Shown here: positions 41,918 to 53,697 of the stretch, piece after piece
Position numbering within the stretch: the first letter of the stretch is position 1
Layout of the letters: the number at the start of each line of letters is the position of its first letter
Assembly (NCBI RefSeq): GCF_027244095.1
Contig: NC_069670.1
Location: forward strand, 14,031,320 to 14,095,319
DNA length: 64,000 nt
Direction: 5' to 3'
Origin: Hemicordylus capensis
Lineage: Eukaryota > Chordata > Lepidosauria > Squamata > Cordylidae
Program-made: the position numbers and the translations under genes
The notes under the pieces: generated by a model
The model's input: the letters and a program-made list of their open reading frames with translations, nothing else
What the model was told of the DNA's origin: nothing
Database searches by the model: none

Positions 41918-44900
41918 TTAGGAGGGCCGGAAGGCGCTGCTCGCCGCCCCGGTGGCCGCGCTCGCAGCTGCCGTGCGCACGGCTTGGTTGGAGAACACGC
42001 CGGCGGCGAACTCCTCCTGGGCCTTCTGGAAGCTGGCCCCTGTGCGGCGGTAGAGGGAGTGGATCTGCGGGAGGAGGAGAGAAAGCAGGGCGGTCAGGGG
42101 TCGGGCAACGCACAGGGGTGAGGGTCAGAGCCAAGGGGGTTGCCCCAGGGTGGTGGGGTTTTTTAAAATTTTAAAACAGGAGGAACTGAAGCGTTCCAAG
42201 ATGGAGCCGTCACTGCGGATAGGACTCCTTGGAGAAGAGAAGGGAAGCCAAACTTTCCCTTTTTTAAAAAGGGAAATATAGTAAAATATAGTAAAAAGGG
42301 AAATAAAGTCAGGCGGCCAAAAAAAAAAGTGCCCTCCAACCGGGAGAAGAAAACTTCAAGAGCAAATTCTGCGACCGATAAGACGACGCCATTTCTGCAA
42401 CCTGAATATATTACGCAACTGAACGTTCCTTTGGCATCATTTGTGTCGCTTTCGCAAGAGTCACAGTGGAGGAGGGAGGCAGGGCACCAGCGATGCCCGT
42501 AACCCCGGGAAGGGTCCTTCACGCCCACCCCCCGCGCATGCCCCCACTCACTCGCTTCAGCATGAAGATGCCCAGCACGGCCACCACCGTGAAGAGAATG
42601 GCCACCACCATCATGAGAATGGCCACGCCAGTGTTCTGCTTCAAGGCCGTGAGGCTGACGATCCAACCGCTGGGATGGGTGGAAGGGGGAGGAAAAGAAA
42701 GAAGAACTGTTGAGCAAGGACGGGGGGAAGCCGGACCTCTTATTTATCATCATTCCCAAAGCCATAATAATTCACAGCGCAAGAGAAACAAGTTAACTGT
42801 CCCCTATCCCAGGGCGGCTTCCGATCTAAAAAGGAAGCACAATTTTTTTAAAAAATAATTAGAAATATTTAATTAAATATTAATAGTTTTAATATGGTTT
42901 TAAAATATATTATTTTAAAATTCTTAAATGGTTGTTTTAACTTTTGTTGTTGTCCATCACACCCAACACCAGAGACTGCACGCTCCGCTGCTGTTCTCTT
43001 CCCCCTCTGAAACTCGCTCTTCCGGGCAGACCCAAATAATCAAGGGCACAGCCAATCCAAGAGACACCCCTTACCTGAAGCCTGAGTTTGGGATGCCAAT
43101 GAGCTGCAGAACGTACACAATATTCTGCACGAAGAAAATGAAGAAGAAGACGAAGAAGTTGAAAGAGCTGTCACTCCTGCGGGAGAGGGAGGCGAGAGTC
43201 AGCCAATCGGGCCAGTAATCTGCTTTTCCTGCCCGCCCACCATTCTCAGAGGCCTAAGAGTTAGGGTTGTTAACACACAGAGAACTAACTTCCGGTACCC
43301 AACTAAAAGAGGCCACACTGCATGGATAAAAAGCCAATGGGGTGGAAGCCGTCTCCCCATCTCTCTCTCTCTTTGCTTGGCATCAGTTGTGCAGGATTCA
43401 GTGTGTGACGGGCCTGCATTGCAACACAGGAAGCTGCCGTATACTGAGTCAGGCCCTTGGTCCAGCTAGCTCAGTCCTGTCTACCCAGACTGGCAGCAGC
43501 TCCTCCAAGGTTGCAGGCAGGAGTCTCTCGCAGCCCTTTCTCGGAGGGCTCCTGCTTAGCCAAGGAGACAATTCCTGCTTGCGACCGACCACAAGACCAG
43601 CCACCTAATGGCGCAGCGGGAAATGACTCGCCTAGCAAGCATGAGGTTGCCGGTTCGAATCCCCACTGGTATGTTTCCCAGACTATGGGAGGCACCTATA
43701 TTGGGCAGCAGCGATATAGGAAGATGCTGAAAGGCATCATCTCATAGTGTGCGGGAGATGGCAATGGTAAACCTCTCCTGTATTCTACCAAAGGAAACCC
43801 ACAGGGCTCTGTGGGCGCCAGGAGTCGACACCAACTTGACGGCACAACTTTACTTTTACTTTACCACAAGACCAGCTTCCCCCTCATTTCTCATATTCCT
43901 TCCATCCTTAGGAACATATGAACACAGAAAGCTGCCATTTACCGAGTCAGACCCTTGGTCCATCTAGCTCAGGATTGTCTTCACAGACTGGCAACGGCTT
44001 CTCCAAGGTTGCAGGCAGGAATCTCTCTCAGCCCTACCTTGAAGATACTGCCAGGGAGGGAACGTGGAACCTTCTGCATGCAATTATGCAGATGCTCTTC
44101 TCCGAGTGGCCCCATCCCTTAAGGGGAACATCTTACAGTGCTCACCCATACAGTCTCCCATTCATATGCAGACCAGGGCAGACCCTGCTTAGCAAAGGGG
44201 ACAATTCATGCCCACGACTCCAAGTGGAAGACAGATCATCCTGGAGAGAATCTATCTATGGGATCGCTAAGAGTTGACACTAACTTGATGGCATTTCATC
44301 CATCCATCCATCCATCCATCCATCCATCCATCCATCCATCCATCCATCCATCCATCCATCCCCCCCAAGACCAGCTCTCTCTGTAGCCGTGCAGCCCCAC
44401 GGATGGACAAGCCCTCAGCTGCCGTACCTGAAGGCCTTGTACAAGGGCCGATACCAGCAGACGAAGGAGCAAGGTGTGAAGAGCAAGCCCCACAGGATGG
44501 AGAAGCCGAAGGCAGACCCGGAGCTGGAGGGGGTCAACTTGTCCACACAGAACCAGGCCAGACACGCCAAGAAGTTGAGCAAGAGAGTCACCACACTGGC
44601 TGCAGGGGCAGAAGAAGCCCATCAGCTGGTCCCAAGAGACTCCCATTTAAAATATCCGGTGTTTTCCCAAACAGGGATATTTGCCATTTCTGATTATTAT
44701 TATTTTTAAAATAAATATTATCCCTCGTCCTGTCTTTGCAATATTGCACTTCCACAGGGGCTTTCCTTTCTTTTGGACGTTCTCCTGCATGCAAGTTGAA
44801 GGGGCAGGATTTACTTACTTCTTTTGTGTGAACTGCCCCGAGATTTTTTTAATGAAAAGCGGTAGAGACAACCATGAAATAAATAAAATTATAAATCAGT

Positions 44901-47900
44901 ATTTTACCAGTCCAGCCCCAATCAAATAAGGGCGCCTTGACAGCTAAAATGAGCCCCACAAGCCTGCTAAGATCATCTGGAGAGGTTCAACTGCGGCTGG
45001 CGCCAACTCATCTGGCAGCTACTCGGGGACGGGGCCTTCTCCGTTGTAGCCCCTGGACTTTGGAATGCGCTCCTTCTTGAAATAAGAGCCTCCCCATCTC
45101 CGGCAACTTTTTAAAAGGCACTGGAGACACACTTATTCACCCAGGCTTTGAATTAGATGTATAGCTTTAAATAATTTCAATACTGGGTTTTAAATTTTTT
45201 TAAATCTTGTACATGTTTTTAATTCTGAACTGATTTGTTTTAAATGGCTTTAGTTGTAAACCTCCCAGAGACGCAAGTTTTGGGCGGTACAGAAATATTT
45301 TATTCTGGCTTTCCAAATCCGGGTGCCTAATTTGCATGGGATGTAAACTGGCTGGGAAATCATTTCTGAGCAGAGGAGTGACGGCCCGCTTTGCTCCATA
45401 ACTCCGCTTCTACAAGGGCTGGAGCTCAGCTTTTTAAAAAAATAATAATAATTTTTTTTTTTAAGGAAGTTGAAATCTGGGAGAATCCGGGTGGGCTAAG
45501 CAATCCGGGTGAGATGCTTAAGATCCAGCCGAAACCCAGAATCTCAGGGGGCCGTGACTGCTCTACTCTTGGGAAAGGACCTACCTGGCCCCGCCCCAGC
45601 ACTTACCCATCCAGAGGTAGTACATGGTGGTGACCGTTTTCTGGGACTCAACAGGGATGTCCACAGGAATGTCCTGGTAGAAACAGGGCTTCACGGGGCA
45701 GAAGGCAGGCAGCGGAGGCCAGTTGTTCTGCCGGGCTGCAAACGCAAAGCAGAGCTCGAGTGAGATCAGCAGCGAGGCCAGCAAGAGGGCGGGGTCTCCC
45801 CCTCGCTGCCGCCGGGCGGGGCTGTACCTGCGCCACTACCCAGCGCCGCGTTGCGCAGTTCTTGCTCCCTCCGGTCCAGCTCCTCCGCTTTGCGGTTCAG
45901 CTCTTCCTGGCGTTTCAGCAGCTCGGCGGTGGCTGCCGCAGTCGACTCCTAACGCGGAGGGGAGAAGAGAGAGGGGCTGAGGACGAGGCCTGCCTGCCAC
46001 ACACCTCTTTCCCCTTCATTCTGGAGAGGGCGTGTCCTCCACCAGGGTGGCTGTTCTCAGTGCTCCCCACTGGAAAGCAAAAGCAACAGTGCCAACCACT
46101 GGCCAGGGAAGGTATAACCACGCCGTGCACTTCAACACCCCTTTGTGCCGCTCAACTATCTGCAAAGCAGCCAAGCTCAGGAATGGAGCTTTGTTGATGG
46201 TCTCTTGAAGAAGCCCAACGAGCCTCTGGAACAACCCTAAGAGACCAGATTACACTGATCTTTTTGTCGTTACTTATAAAGGCCTTAGCGGCAAGGTGTT
46301 TAGGCATTTAGTTGAAAATGCTTGTAAAACTGTTATCGTTGCTGTGTTTTTTTTACATAATACAACAATAAATATTTATATACTGCTTTTCAACAAATGT
46401 TTCCAAGGTGGTTTACATAGAGGAACAAACCAACAAACCAATAGATAAAATTGATCCCTTCCCCCAAAGGGCTCACAATCTAAAGAAGAAATCTAAGATA
46501 GACACCAGCGACAGTCTCTGGAGAGATGTTGTGCTGGGGATGGAGAGGGCCAGTTACTCTCCCCCTGCTCAATAAAGAGAATCACCATGTTAAAAAGGTG
46601 TCTCTTTGCCCTGTTAGCAGGGGTTAGCCGTCAGATGATGCACATCAACTAGAGATTTATATATTACAGATTTATATATTATAAATGAGACAAATAGATT
46701 ATACATCCGAAGCACAGATATCTTGTAAGGGGTCCGTAAGCCGCTGCCATGGTGTCACCAGACTACAGAAAGGGAGAAAGGTGATTTCCACAGTCTAGCA
46801 TCTCTATGCAGATCGCACTGGAGCAGTTCAGCCATCCATTATGTAAACACAGGGAGGAGCGCTAATCCTGTGGCAGTGAGCATAAATTGTCCCTTTTGCT
46901 AAGCAAGGTCTGCCCTGGTTTGCATTTGAATGGGAGACTACATGTGTAAGTGCTGTAAGACACTCCCTTTAGGGGAAGGGGCCGCTCTGGGAAGAGCACC
47001 TGCCTGCTTGCACGCAGAAGGTTCCAAGTTCCCTCCCTGGTAGCATCTCCAAGGTAGGGCTAAGAGAGACCTTAGAGAAGCCGCTGCCAGTCTGTGTAGA
47101 TAATACTAAGTTAGATGGAGCAATGGTATGTTTAGGCAGAAGGCAGCTTCCTAGGTTCCTAAACACCAGACTAGTTACTGACCCTGCTAACTGAACAAAG
47201 AGGCACCTTTTTAAAGTGGTGATGCTCTTTACTTTACTGAGCAGGGGGAGAGCAACTGGCCCTGCCCGTCCCCACCACAGCACCCCTCTAGTGGCTGTTG
47301 CTGGTGTCTGTCTTTCGTTCCTTTTTAGATCGTGAGCCCTTTGGGGGACAGGGATCCATCTTTATTTATTTTCACTTCTCTTTGTAAATCGCTTTGGGAA
47401 CTTTTGCTGGAAAGCAGTATATCCATATCCGTTGTCGCCGTCAACATCGCAGCCTTCCGAGAACACATTCTTTCCCCTAACTCTGAAAGCTTGCTCTGAT
47501 ATACAGTTCACCCCAGCCACAGAAGTCATATTTTCCTTGGCACGGAACCGAGATCCTGTAATGCTTTTCAAAATGGTTCTGCATTTAGGAAGGAGTCGCC
47601 GGAACTCGCCCCAGAAGCGCCAAGCCCCGAAGTAGGCCCTAAAAGCCATTATCCCCCACACATACACACACACACCTCTCTATCTCTCTCTCACACACAT
47701 GCACTTTCCTGGTACCTGGGTTCCGTAGGAGCCATAATTCCTGGGCTCTGTGGGACTGGGCTTCCTTGGAGGCTGGGAGGCAGAAGCCGGTGGCCCTGGT
47801 TGGGCTGGTGGAACTGAGGGTTGGGTCTCATATGGAGGAGGAAGCTGTTGCTGCAGAAGAGATCAGAGTCGTGTCAAAACCCAGCTGCTCACTGAGAGTC

Positions 47901-50900
47901 CAGGCAAGCAGAAGGCAGGGAGGAGAATGAGAAACCACGCCCCACTGGGAGGGAAATCAGCGTTCACTAAAGAAAGTGGCCTATCCAGGTTTCTAGATCT
48001 CATGGCAGCAGGGATCGTTCTGGAAAGCGTGCAGAGAACAGGCAGAGATGTGCCGGGGGTGTCTCTGACTCAAATGTCTCACATCACACAAGAACCAAGG
48101 GGGTCATCTCATGAAATGGATGGCCAAGAAATCTAGGACCAACCAACGGAAGTATTTTTTTCCCCACACAATGTATAGTCAGCTTGTGGAACTCTCTGCC
48201 ATGAGATGTGGCGACAGCCAACAACCTGGATGGCTTTCAGAGGGGTTTGGATCACTTCATGGAGAAGAGGTCTATCAAGGGCTACTAGTCGGAGGGCTCT
48301 AGGTCACCTCCAGCCTCAAAGGCAGGATGCCTCTGAGTACCAGTTGCAGGGGAGTAACAGCAGGAGGGAGGGCATGCCCTCAACTCCTGCCTGTGGCTTC
48401 CAGCAGCATCTGGTGGGCTACTGTGTGAAACAGGATGCTGGACTAGATGGGCTTCCTTGGGCCTGATCCAGCAGGGCTGTTCTTACGTTCAGGCAAATCC
48501 CACAGAAACAAGACACCATTTGCGCAAGCAAACAGCTAAGGCACCCACACCCCACCACCAAACACACCAGCCCGTTCTCAAAACTTCCTGCTAGGGTCTG
48601 TCTTACCCCCGGGCTTTCAAACGGATTGTAGACATCCAGGGTGGCGTACTCGGAGCTGGGCCTGTGCTGGACAACGGCAGGATCCTGAAGAGAAGAGGAA
48701 GTCGCAGTGAGATGCCACAGAGGAGTTGGGCGTTCACGCACTCCCAGCCGTGATCGCCTTACGCAGGGCAACACAGGAAACCACACCAGGTTAAGCAATC
48801 TCCTTCACCCACAATCTGGGTGGCAGCAAAGCGAAAGCGAAACCAAACCCTACCTTCCGATTCTTCTTTCCAAGTAGGGCCTACTACCAGCACAATTCAA
48901 TATGCATTTTGCCTCATTCATATGCATTTCAGCCCAGGATTTGCTGTGCTCAGCCAGACCAAAGATCCATATGGGCCAGCACCCAGAGGAAGCCCACTAG
49001 CAGAGCCCACACAGCCCTCCACTGCTGCATTTCCCCCGACACCTACTATTCAAAGGTAGACTGTCTCTGTACACAGAAGTTCCATTTCGCTGCTATGACA
49101 AACAGCAGCCTGAAACTATCTTCCACTAATCTTTTCCTTAAAATGCCCAGGGTCATTTCTGCACCTCCTGCAAGTGGAATATGACCAGCACGTTAGGGAC
49201 ATAGGAAGCTACCATATACTGAGTCAGGCCCTTTGTCTATCTAGCTCAGTATTGTCTTCACAGACTGGCAGCGGCTTCTCCAAGGTTGCAGGCCGGAGTC
49301 TCTCTCAGCCCGATCTTGGAGATGCTGCCAGGGAGGGGACTGGGAACCTTCTGCATGCAAGCAGGCAGATGCTTTTCCTAGGGAGGCCCCATCCCCTAAG
49401 GGGAATATCTTCCAGTGCTCACATATGGAGTGTCCCACCCCTGCTAACTTGGCAAAGAGGCACTTTTTAACATGGTGATTCTCTTTATTTAGCAGGGGGA
49501 GAGTAACTGGCCCTCTCCACCCCCAGCACAGTCCCTCCAGTGACTGTTGCTGGTGTCTATCTGCTGTTTCTTTTAGATTGTGAGCCCTTTGGGGACAGGG
49601 ATCCATCTTATTTATTTATTATTTCTCTGCGTAAACCACCCTGAGCCATTTCTGGAAGAGTGGTATAGAAATTGAACAAATAAATTTTAAAAAAATGTAA
49701 ACCAGGACCGCCCAAGAGCAGGGCATGTTTGCTCCTAACACCCAGTATTCGGAACCTTTTTTGGAATATGCAAGGCCAATGAAGAGTACCCCTAAGCATG
49801 CGCAGAAAGCATAGCCTACATGCAGAGGTCTGGAGTCGGTTCTGGGAGAAGGGCTCACGGGTCAGAAAGCACAACTCCCAGTCACATTTTTTCGCCTCCG
49901 TCTCTCTTCAGAAATCTGACACACAAATATTGACAAACTCCGAGTTACTCATTGCCGAATGAGCCGGACAGCTGATTTCACCAGAAAGGCAAGGGTGTGC
50001 CCCTAAAAATTTGCTTTTCAGCAGAGGCAGGAAGAAGGCTGCACAGAAGAGCTGGCCCAGAAAGAGGAAGAGCATTCCAGAGATATTTCACTATCTAGTG
50101 AAAATTGGGGAGGTACAGTTAACAATCAGCAGCTCTGCTAAAAGGTAAGGCGAGGCCCCAGATATTCTGGGGCTCTGTTGCCCCAGTGACAGACAGACTT
50201 CGAGTACTCCAAGGTAGGAAAAGGAGTCGAGACTGGGATGGAATGGGTCACAGGGGTTCCCAACCTGTCGTCCTCCAGATGTTGCTGAACTACAACTCCC
50301 ATCATCCCCAGCCATGCTGCATCATGGCTGGGCATGATGGGAGTTGTAGTTCTACAACATTTTAGCTTAATGTTTTAATTGTGTCATGTTTTGTGTCATG
50401 GTCTTCTTTAATGGTGTCATAGCCTTGTTTTTAATTTTTGTGTGAACCGCCTTGGGATTGTTTTAATGAAAAGCGGTATACAAACCTAACCATCAATCAA
50501 TCAAATAAACAAACACATCTGGAGGGCCACAGATTGGAAACCCTTGGGGTAGGCTAATATGGTTAACAAACAAGAACACAATTAGTTACTCCAAAGACAG
50601 CGAAGGAGCCCTATTATCCCAGGATTCAGTTAGCAGCAGGACAGGATTTTATCTCCTCACCCCTAAGGTGGGGCGGCGACAGAAGTAGGCCCTAAGAGGG
50701 CACGATATGCTACACACGGAGAAAAGGGATCAAAATCAAGCCCCTACGAGCATTAGTGCAAAAGGCACATTTGCCAGGAGACTCAATGCACAATAATAGG
50801 ACCAGGTCCAGCTACCGGATGCAGAGGATCGGGACTTCCTGAGCAGTGCTACCTCTGGAAGAACTGGCTCAGCACAGCAGCCCAAATGCATCTAGTTTCA

Positions 50901-51381
50901 TTTCTGGAAAGTGGTGCATGGGCGGGGGAGAGAAATGCAGCTCTCCCAGCAGGGGCCGAGTAAGAGCCCAGCCAGCCCCCCTACAAGGCTAAGGCAGAAA
51001 TCAGGAGGCAACCAAGCCATGCAACTTCTACCTTCTCCTCGGGGAAACGAGGGGACCATCTAGATGTTTACCCTGGAAGGGCTGGGGCTTCAGAGGAGAC
51101 ACGCATGCCAGCACAAGAACAGGAAAGGGGCTACAACGACTTAATGGATCCTCTGTGCCAGATGCACGCCCGTCCCCCAAGAATTCGGGTTCAGTGTCTC
51201 CAAGACTGTCCCGTTACCACGGAATGGACCAGAGGCTGAATCAGGCACCCTTACCCCGCATTAAAAGTTACCCCGGGTGGCGCAGAGGGGAGGGAGAGAA
51301 GCCCCGCCTGCCCCCTCGACGTACCTGGAAGGGATTCCCCAGGTCCCCCTCGAAGGGGCTCCCCCCGCTGTTCAGGGCCAT
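41918..51381 (-). CDS. SCAMP3: Secretory carrier-associated membrane protein 3, complete
   Basis: Nine coding exons: 51381-51325, 48684-48607, 47850-47716, 45948-45828, 45735-45607, 44599-44428, 43176-43075, 42669-42552 and 42064-41918, in phase to 352 aa (human 347). It is a four-span protein of the trans-Golgi and endosomes involved in recycling and receptor sorting. The N-terminus has SPF at 8-10 and NPF at 16-18 and 39-41 (NPF binds EH domains), a PPPY at 49-52 (NEDD4-type partner in this family) and a coiled coil at about 94-124 ([19 protein letters not shown]). The four membrane segments lie in exons 6-8. The conserved cytoplasmic E peptide [11 protein letters not shown] is at 221-231, followed by [17 protein letters not shown]. 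The first NPF recalled from human is SPF here. All junctions are GT-AG. Identity is very secure. Confidence 0.96.
43411..43587 (-). mobile_element. 5S-headed SINE, host of the type C SINE insertion at 43602
   Basis: Reverse GGAAGCTGCCGTATACTGAG and GCAGGAGTCTCTCGCAGCCC; internally deleted; continues after the insertion with ACCACAAGACCAGC. Confidence 0.7.
43602..43862 (+). mobile_element. tRNA/Bov-B SINE type C, whole, with 14-bp target duplication
   Basis: TAATGGCGCAGCGGGAAATG through CACCAACTTGACGGCACAAC and a CTTTACTTTTACTTT tail, flanked by ACCACAAGACCAGC at 43588-43601 and 43863-43876. Confidence 0.9.
43910..44221 (-). mobile_element. 5S-headed SINE, near full length
   Basis: Reverse AAAGCTGCCATTTACCGAGT to GACCCTGCTTAGCAAAGGGG. 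A Bov-B-like SINE tail (44222-44297) and a (CATC)n run interrupt its last bases. Confidence 0.8.
44222..44360 (+). repeat. Bov-B-like SINE tail with (CATC)15 microsatellite
   Basis: AAGAGTTGACACTAACTTGA, TGGCA then CATC units from about 44299 to 44360, 68 nt from the SCAMP3 exon ending at 44428. Confidence 0.8.
44960..45310 (+). mobile_element. L2 LINE 3' end
   Basis: GGACGGGGCCTTCTCCGTTG, CTTTGGAATGCGCTCCTT (the WNALP-type ORF2 end) and CCCAGAGACGCAAGTTTTGG. Confidence 0.75.
45311..45560 (+). mobile_element. TIR-type short element (AGGGTTGCCA family)
   Basis: CTTTCCAAATCCGGGTGCCT, TCCGCTTCTACAAGGGCTGG and GAGATGCTTAAGATCC, shared with the copy at 52765. Ends are missing. Confidence 0.55.
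46364..46630 (-). mobile_element. L2/CR1-like 3' repeat
   Basis: Reverse AAAGGGCTCACAATCTAAAG and GGCCAGTTACTCTCCCCCTG. Confidence 0.6.
46872..47160 (+). mobile_element. 5S-headed SINE
   Basis: GCTAAGCAAGGTCTGCCCTG, AATGGGAGACTACATGTG and GGGGCCGCTCTGGGAAGAGC. Confidence 0.8.
47183..47426 (+). mobile_element. L2/CR1-like 3' repeat
   Basis: CAAAGAGGCACCTTTTTAAA, GAGCCCTTTGGGGGACAGGG and TTTGTAAATCGCTTTGGGAA. Confidence 0.65.
48150..48490 (+). mobile_element. CR1 LINE 3' end
   Basis: GGATCACTTCATGGAGAAGA, TGAAACAGGATGCTGGACTA and CTGATCCAGCAGGGCTGTTC then TTACGTTC. It ends about 115 nt from SCAMP3 exon 2. Confidence 0.8.
49193..49435 (-). mobile_element. 5S-headed SINE, partial
   Basis: Reverse GGAAGCTACCATATACTGAG to CCCCTAAGGGGAATATCTTC; joined directly to the next repeat. 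Confidence 0.75.
49443..49690 (+). mobile_element. L2/CR1-like 3' repeat
   Basis: GGCAAAGAGGCACTTTTTAA, GAGCCCTTTGGGGACAGGGA and AACCACCCTGAGCCATTTCT. Confidence 0.7.
50251..50546. mobile_element. hAT-like MITE split by an L2 3' tail
   Basis: Ends CAGGGGTTCCCAACCTG and GGAAACCCTTG; internal palindrome ACTACAACTCCCATCATCCC. An L2 tail (about 50350-50512, AACCGCCTTGGGATTGTTTT) is inserted after ACAACAT. Confidence 0.75.
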
Positions 51382-51460
51382 GCCTGCCCGTCCTCCCTCC
51401 CTCCGCGACGGCTTCTACTGCGTCCGCTCGCTCTGCCTACCCCTGAGATCCTCAACGCCG

Positions 51461-51601
51461 ATTGGCTGCGGGGAAGCCGCGCGTCATCGGCGAAAAGGAA
51501 GAAAATTCCCGCGCACGTGACAGGGGAACCAGGCGAGGGATGGGATGGAATGGGATGATGTCACGGGGAGCGGCCCGCGGCGGCCGATGGGAGTTGTAGT
51601 T
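51461..51601 (-). promoter_or_regulatory. SCAMP3: Candidate SCAMP3 promoter
   Basis: Just upstream of the SCAMP3 ATG (51381), in CpG-rich repeat-free DNA, the minus strand has a CCAAT box (plus ATTGG at 51461-51465). The plus strand has an E-box CACGTGAC at 51514-51521. A ZNF143/SBS-like ACTACAACTCCCATCGGCC lies at 51583-51601 on the minus strand. No TATA box was seen. Which motifs act is inference. Confidence 0.5.
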
Positions 51602-52166
51602 GTCCGTGCAGGGAGGTTGCCTCCAGCCCAGACAGCGCTCCCTTTTGCTGCCTCCTCTTTTCCGGGCAGCAGCCCACCAGCGAGCAGGGCATGAGAAGCG
51701 GCAACGGCCCTCCGCAGTGGCTGCTGCCAGCCTGTCCCAGCAGCTGGTATCCAGCGGTAGACTGGCCCTGTGTGTGGAGGTTCTCCATAATAGTCAATGC
51801 ATGCAAATATGCCCCCCACTCGCGAAATTCCGGCTGCGCGCCCATCCTCCCGAGGTCTCCCCATCTGGGCTTTTCAAGAGCCCAAATCTTCCCTCTGATC
51901 TCACCCTCTTCCTTGGATGTCCACCATGCGCTGCACACCATGATTGCACCTCTAAAGGGATGACTACTTCATCGGGCTGGGCTATCTGCTACTCTGCAGA
52001 ACTGGAGGAAGCACTGTCTGGCAGCTCCAGCGGAGGCAGTGAAGGGGACAGAGCTATGCATTGTTGCAGCCACAGTGGCAAAGGCCATCCTTCCTGGAGG
52101 GGCTCCAAGGTCGTGCCTTTAGCTTGCAGGGAGCGGGGAAGACTGACATTGCTTTAGAGCAGAGCA

Positions 52167-52285
52167 GTGTTCCCTCCAACTGGGATTCCCAGATGTTGTA
52201 GACTACAATTCCCATCATCCCCAAGCAAAAGCCATTGCAGCTGGGGATTCTGGGAGCTGTAGTCAATAACATCTGGGAACCCCTT
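52167..52285. mobile_element. hAT-like palindromic short element
   Basis: AGTGTTCCCTCCAACTGGGA, GACTACAATTCCCATCATCC and the complement, ending CATCTGGGAACCCC. Confidence 0.65.
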
Positions 52286-52430
52286 GAGGGCAGAAAGCCT
52301 CTGAGGGCAGAGAACCTCTGAGGGCAGAGCAGGGCAAGTTTGGCCCTCCAGATGTTGAATGACAGCCACAACTGTGGCTGGGGGGCTGTCATTCAACAAC
52401 ATCTGGAGGGACAATGTTGTCCTACCCTGC
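52284..52430. repeat. Short tandem then a second palindrome
   Basis: Two to three copies of CTCTGAGGGCAGAGAA (52284-52335), then TTGGCCCTCCAGATGTTGAA and its inverted partner AACATCTGGAGGGACAA. Confidence 0.6.
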
Positions 52431-52764
52431 TTTAGAGACTAGCGTTGTGTATCTGGGATCCACCCTGCAACATAGATCTTTGAAAAATAAGCTGATTCCA
52501 GAGGGTGGTAGACTGTAGCAGCAAACGTCTTTAAGACACCACAACCACTGGCTGTTTTTTGCAGCAAGAAAACGGTTTAGGTGGCCACAGGCCTGTGTGT
52601 GTAAACAGACACCACAAACACACCATCGGCTAGGCCCACTGCTCTCTCTTCTGTTACCAGGAAACTGGCTCTGGAAAACATCTTCCTTTTGCTCCCGGAA
52701 TTCCCTAGTGCTCTGGGGAGCAGGAAACGGGGTTATGAAGAAAAAGGAAGACGGGTCAGAGTAG

Positions 52765-52990
52765 GGTTGCCATATTTCCGCTTTCCAAATCCAGGAGCCT
52801 AATATGCATATTATAGAAATTGACTTGGAAACTGTTTTTGAACAGAAGAGTGGCTGCACATTTTGCTCCCTAACTCTGCTTCTACAAGGGCTAGAGCTTC
52901 GCTTTTATTTTTTAAGCAATTTGGGTGAGATGCTTAAAATCCGGGTGAAACCCAAAATTTCGGGGGGCATGGCCACGGCTCTCTAGGCCA
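52765..52990 (+). mobile_element. TIR-type short element (AGGGTTGCCA family)
   Basis: Starts TAGGGTTGCCATATTTCCGC; GCTTCTACAAGGGCTAGAGC and TGAGATGCTTAAAATCCGGG inside. The far end is lost. Confidence 0.6.
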
Positions 52991-53697
52991 GAGGGAACAG
53001 GACGGAGAGGAGAGAAGCAAGCCGAGAAGAAGGTCAACTCAAGGAGGCTGAGCTGTCTACCCAGTAATCTGACAGGAGCAGATTAGGCCTTCTAATAAGC
53101 CAATAAGGGTGGTGTGGTGGGGCCAAGGAGAGCCTGAACTGAACCGCACTGCTGATGCTGAATGACTTTATTTGTGGTGTTAGGGCTGCCGGCTGAGCAG
53201 CCCTGAGCTGGAAAGCTGGTTGCTGAATAGTCCAGGATGGATGGCCCACTGATGTTTCAGCAGTGGGGCCGTAACACGTTCCGTGGTGTGCTGTTGGTTG
53301 GGAAGTCTCTCTTTGTTATGGAATGAGACACCCTTCCTGACGACTTGGAGGAAGAAGAGAGCCTTCCTCCAGAGAGCACAGAAGTGCACATGCCCAAGTA
53401 GTTTGCATTTGACAGCAATCTGAAAGTTTCTAGCTGGTGTTAACCCTAGGGGACTACCCAATTTACTCCCTGGGGGATTTTCCAGCCAGAGTGCCTGGCT
53501 GCCTTCACTTCGGCTCTGCTTGCATCTCTGCCAAAAGAGCAACGATGACCTCAACGCCAGAAGGCTCTGGGGATGCTCCCTCATCTAGAGGAAACCGAAC
53601 TCAGGCAGTGCTGCCCACAAAGCCAAGGGTGGCTCCAGACCGAAGGGGGACGAGGCCCCACTGCTTGGAACTCCTTGCCACTACAAAACTGGGGCAG

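Larger units (their letters stand above)
48685..51324. other. SCAMP3 intron 1, repeats and unique DNA
   Basis: Contains a reverse 5S-headed SINE (49193-49435), an L2/CR1-like 3' repeat (49443-49690) and a hAT-like palindrome split by an L2 tail (50251-50546). The 50550-51270 part appears unique and without coding signal. Confidence 0.5.
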
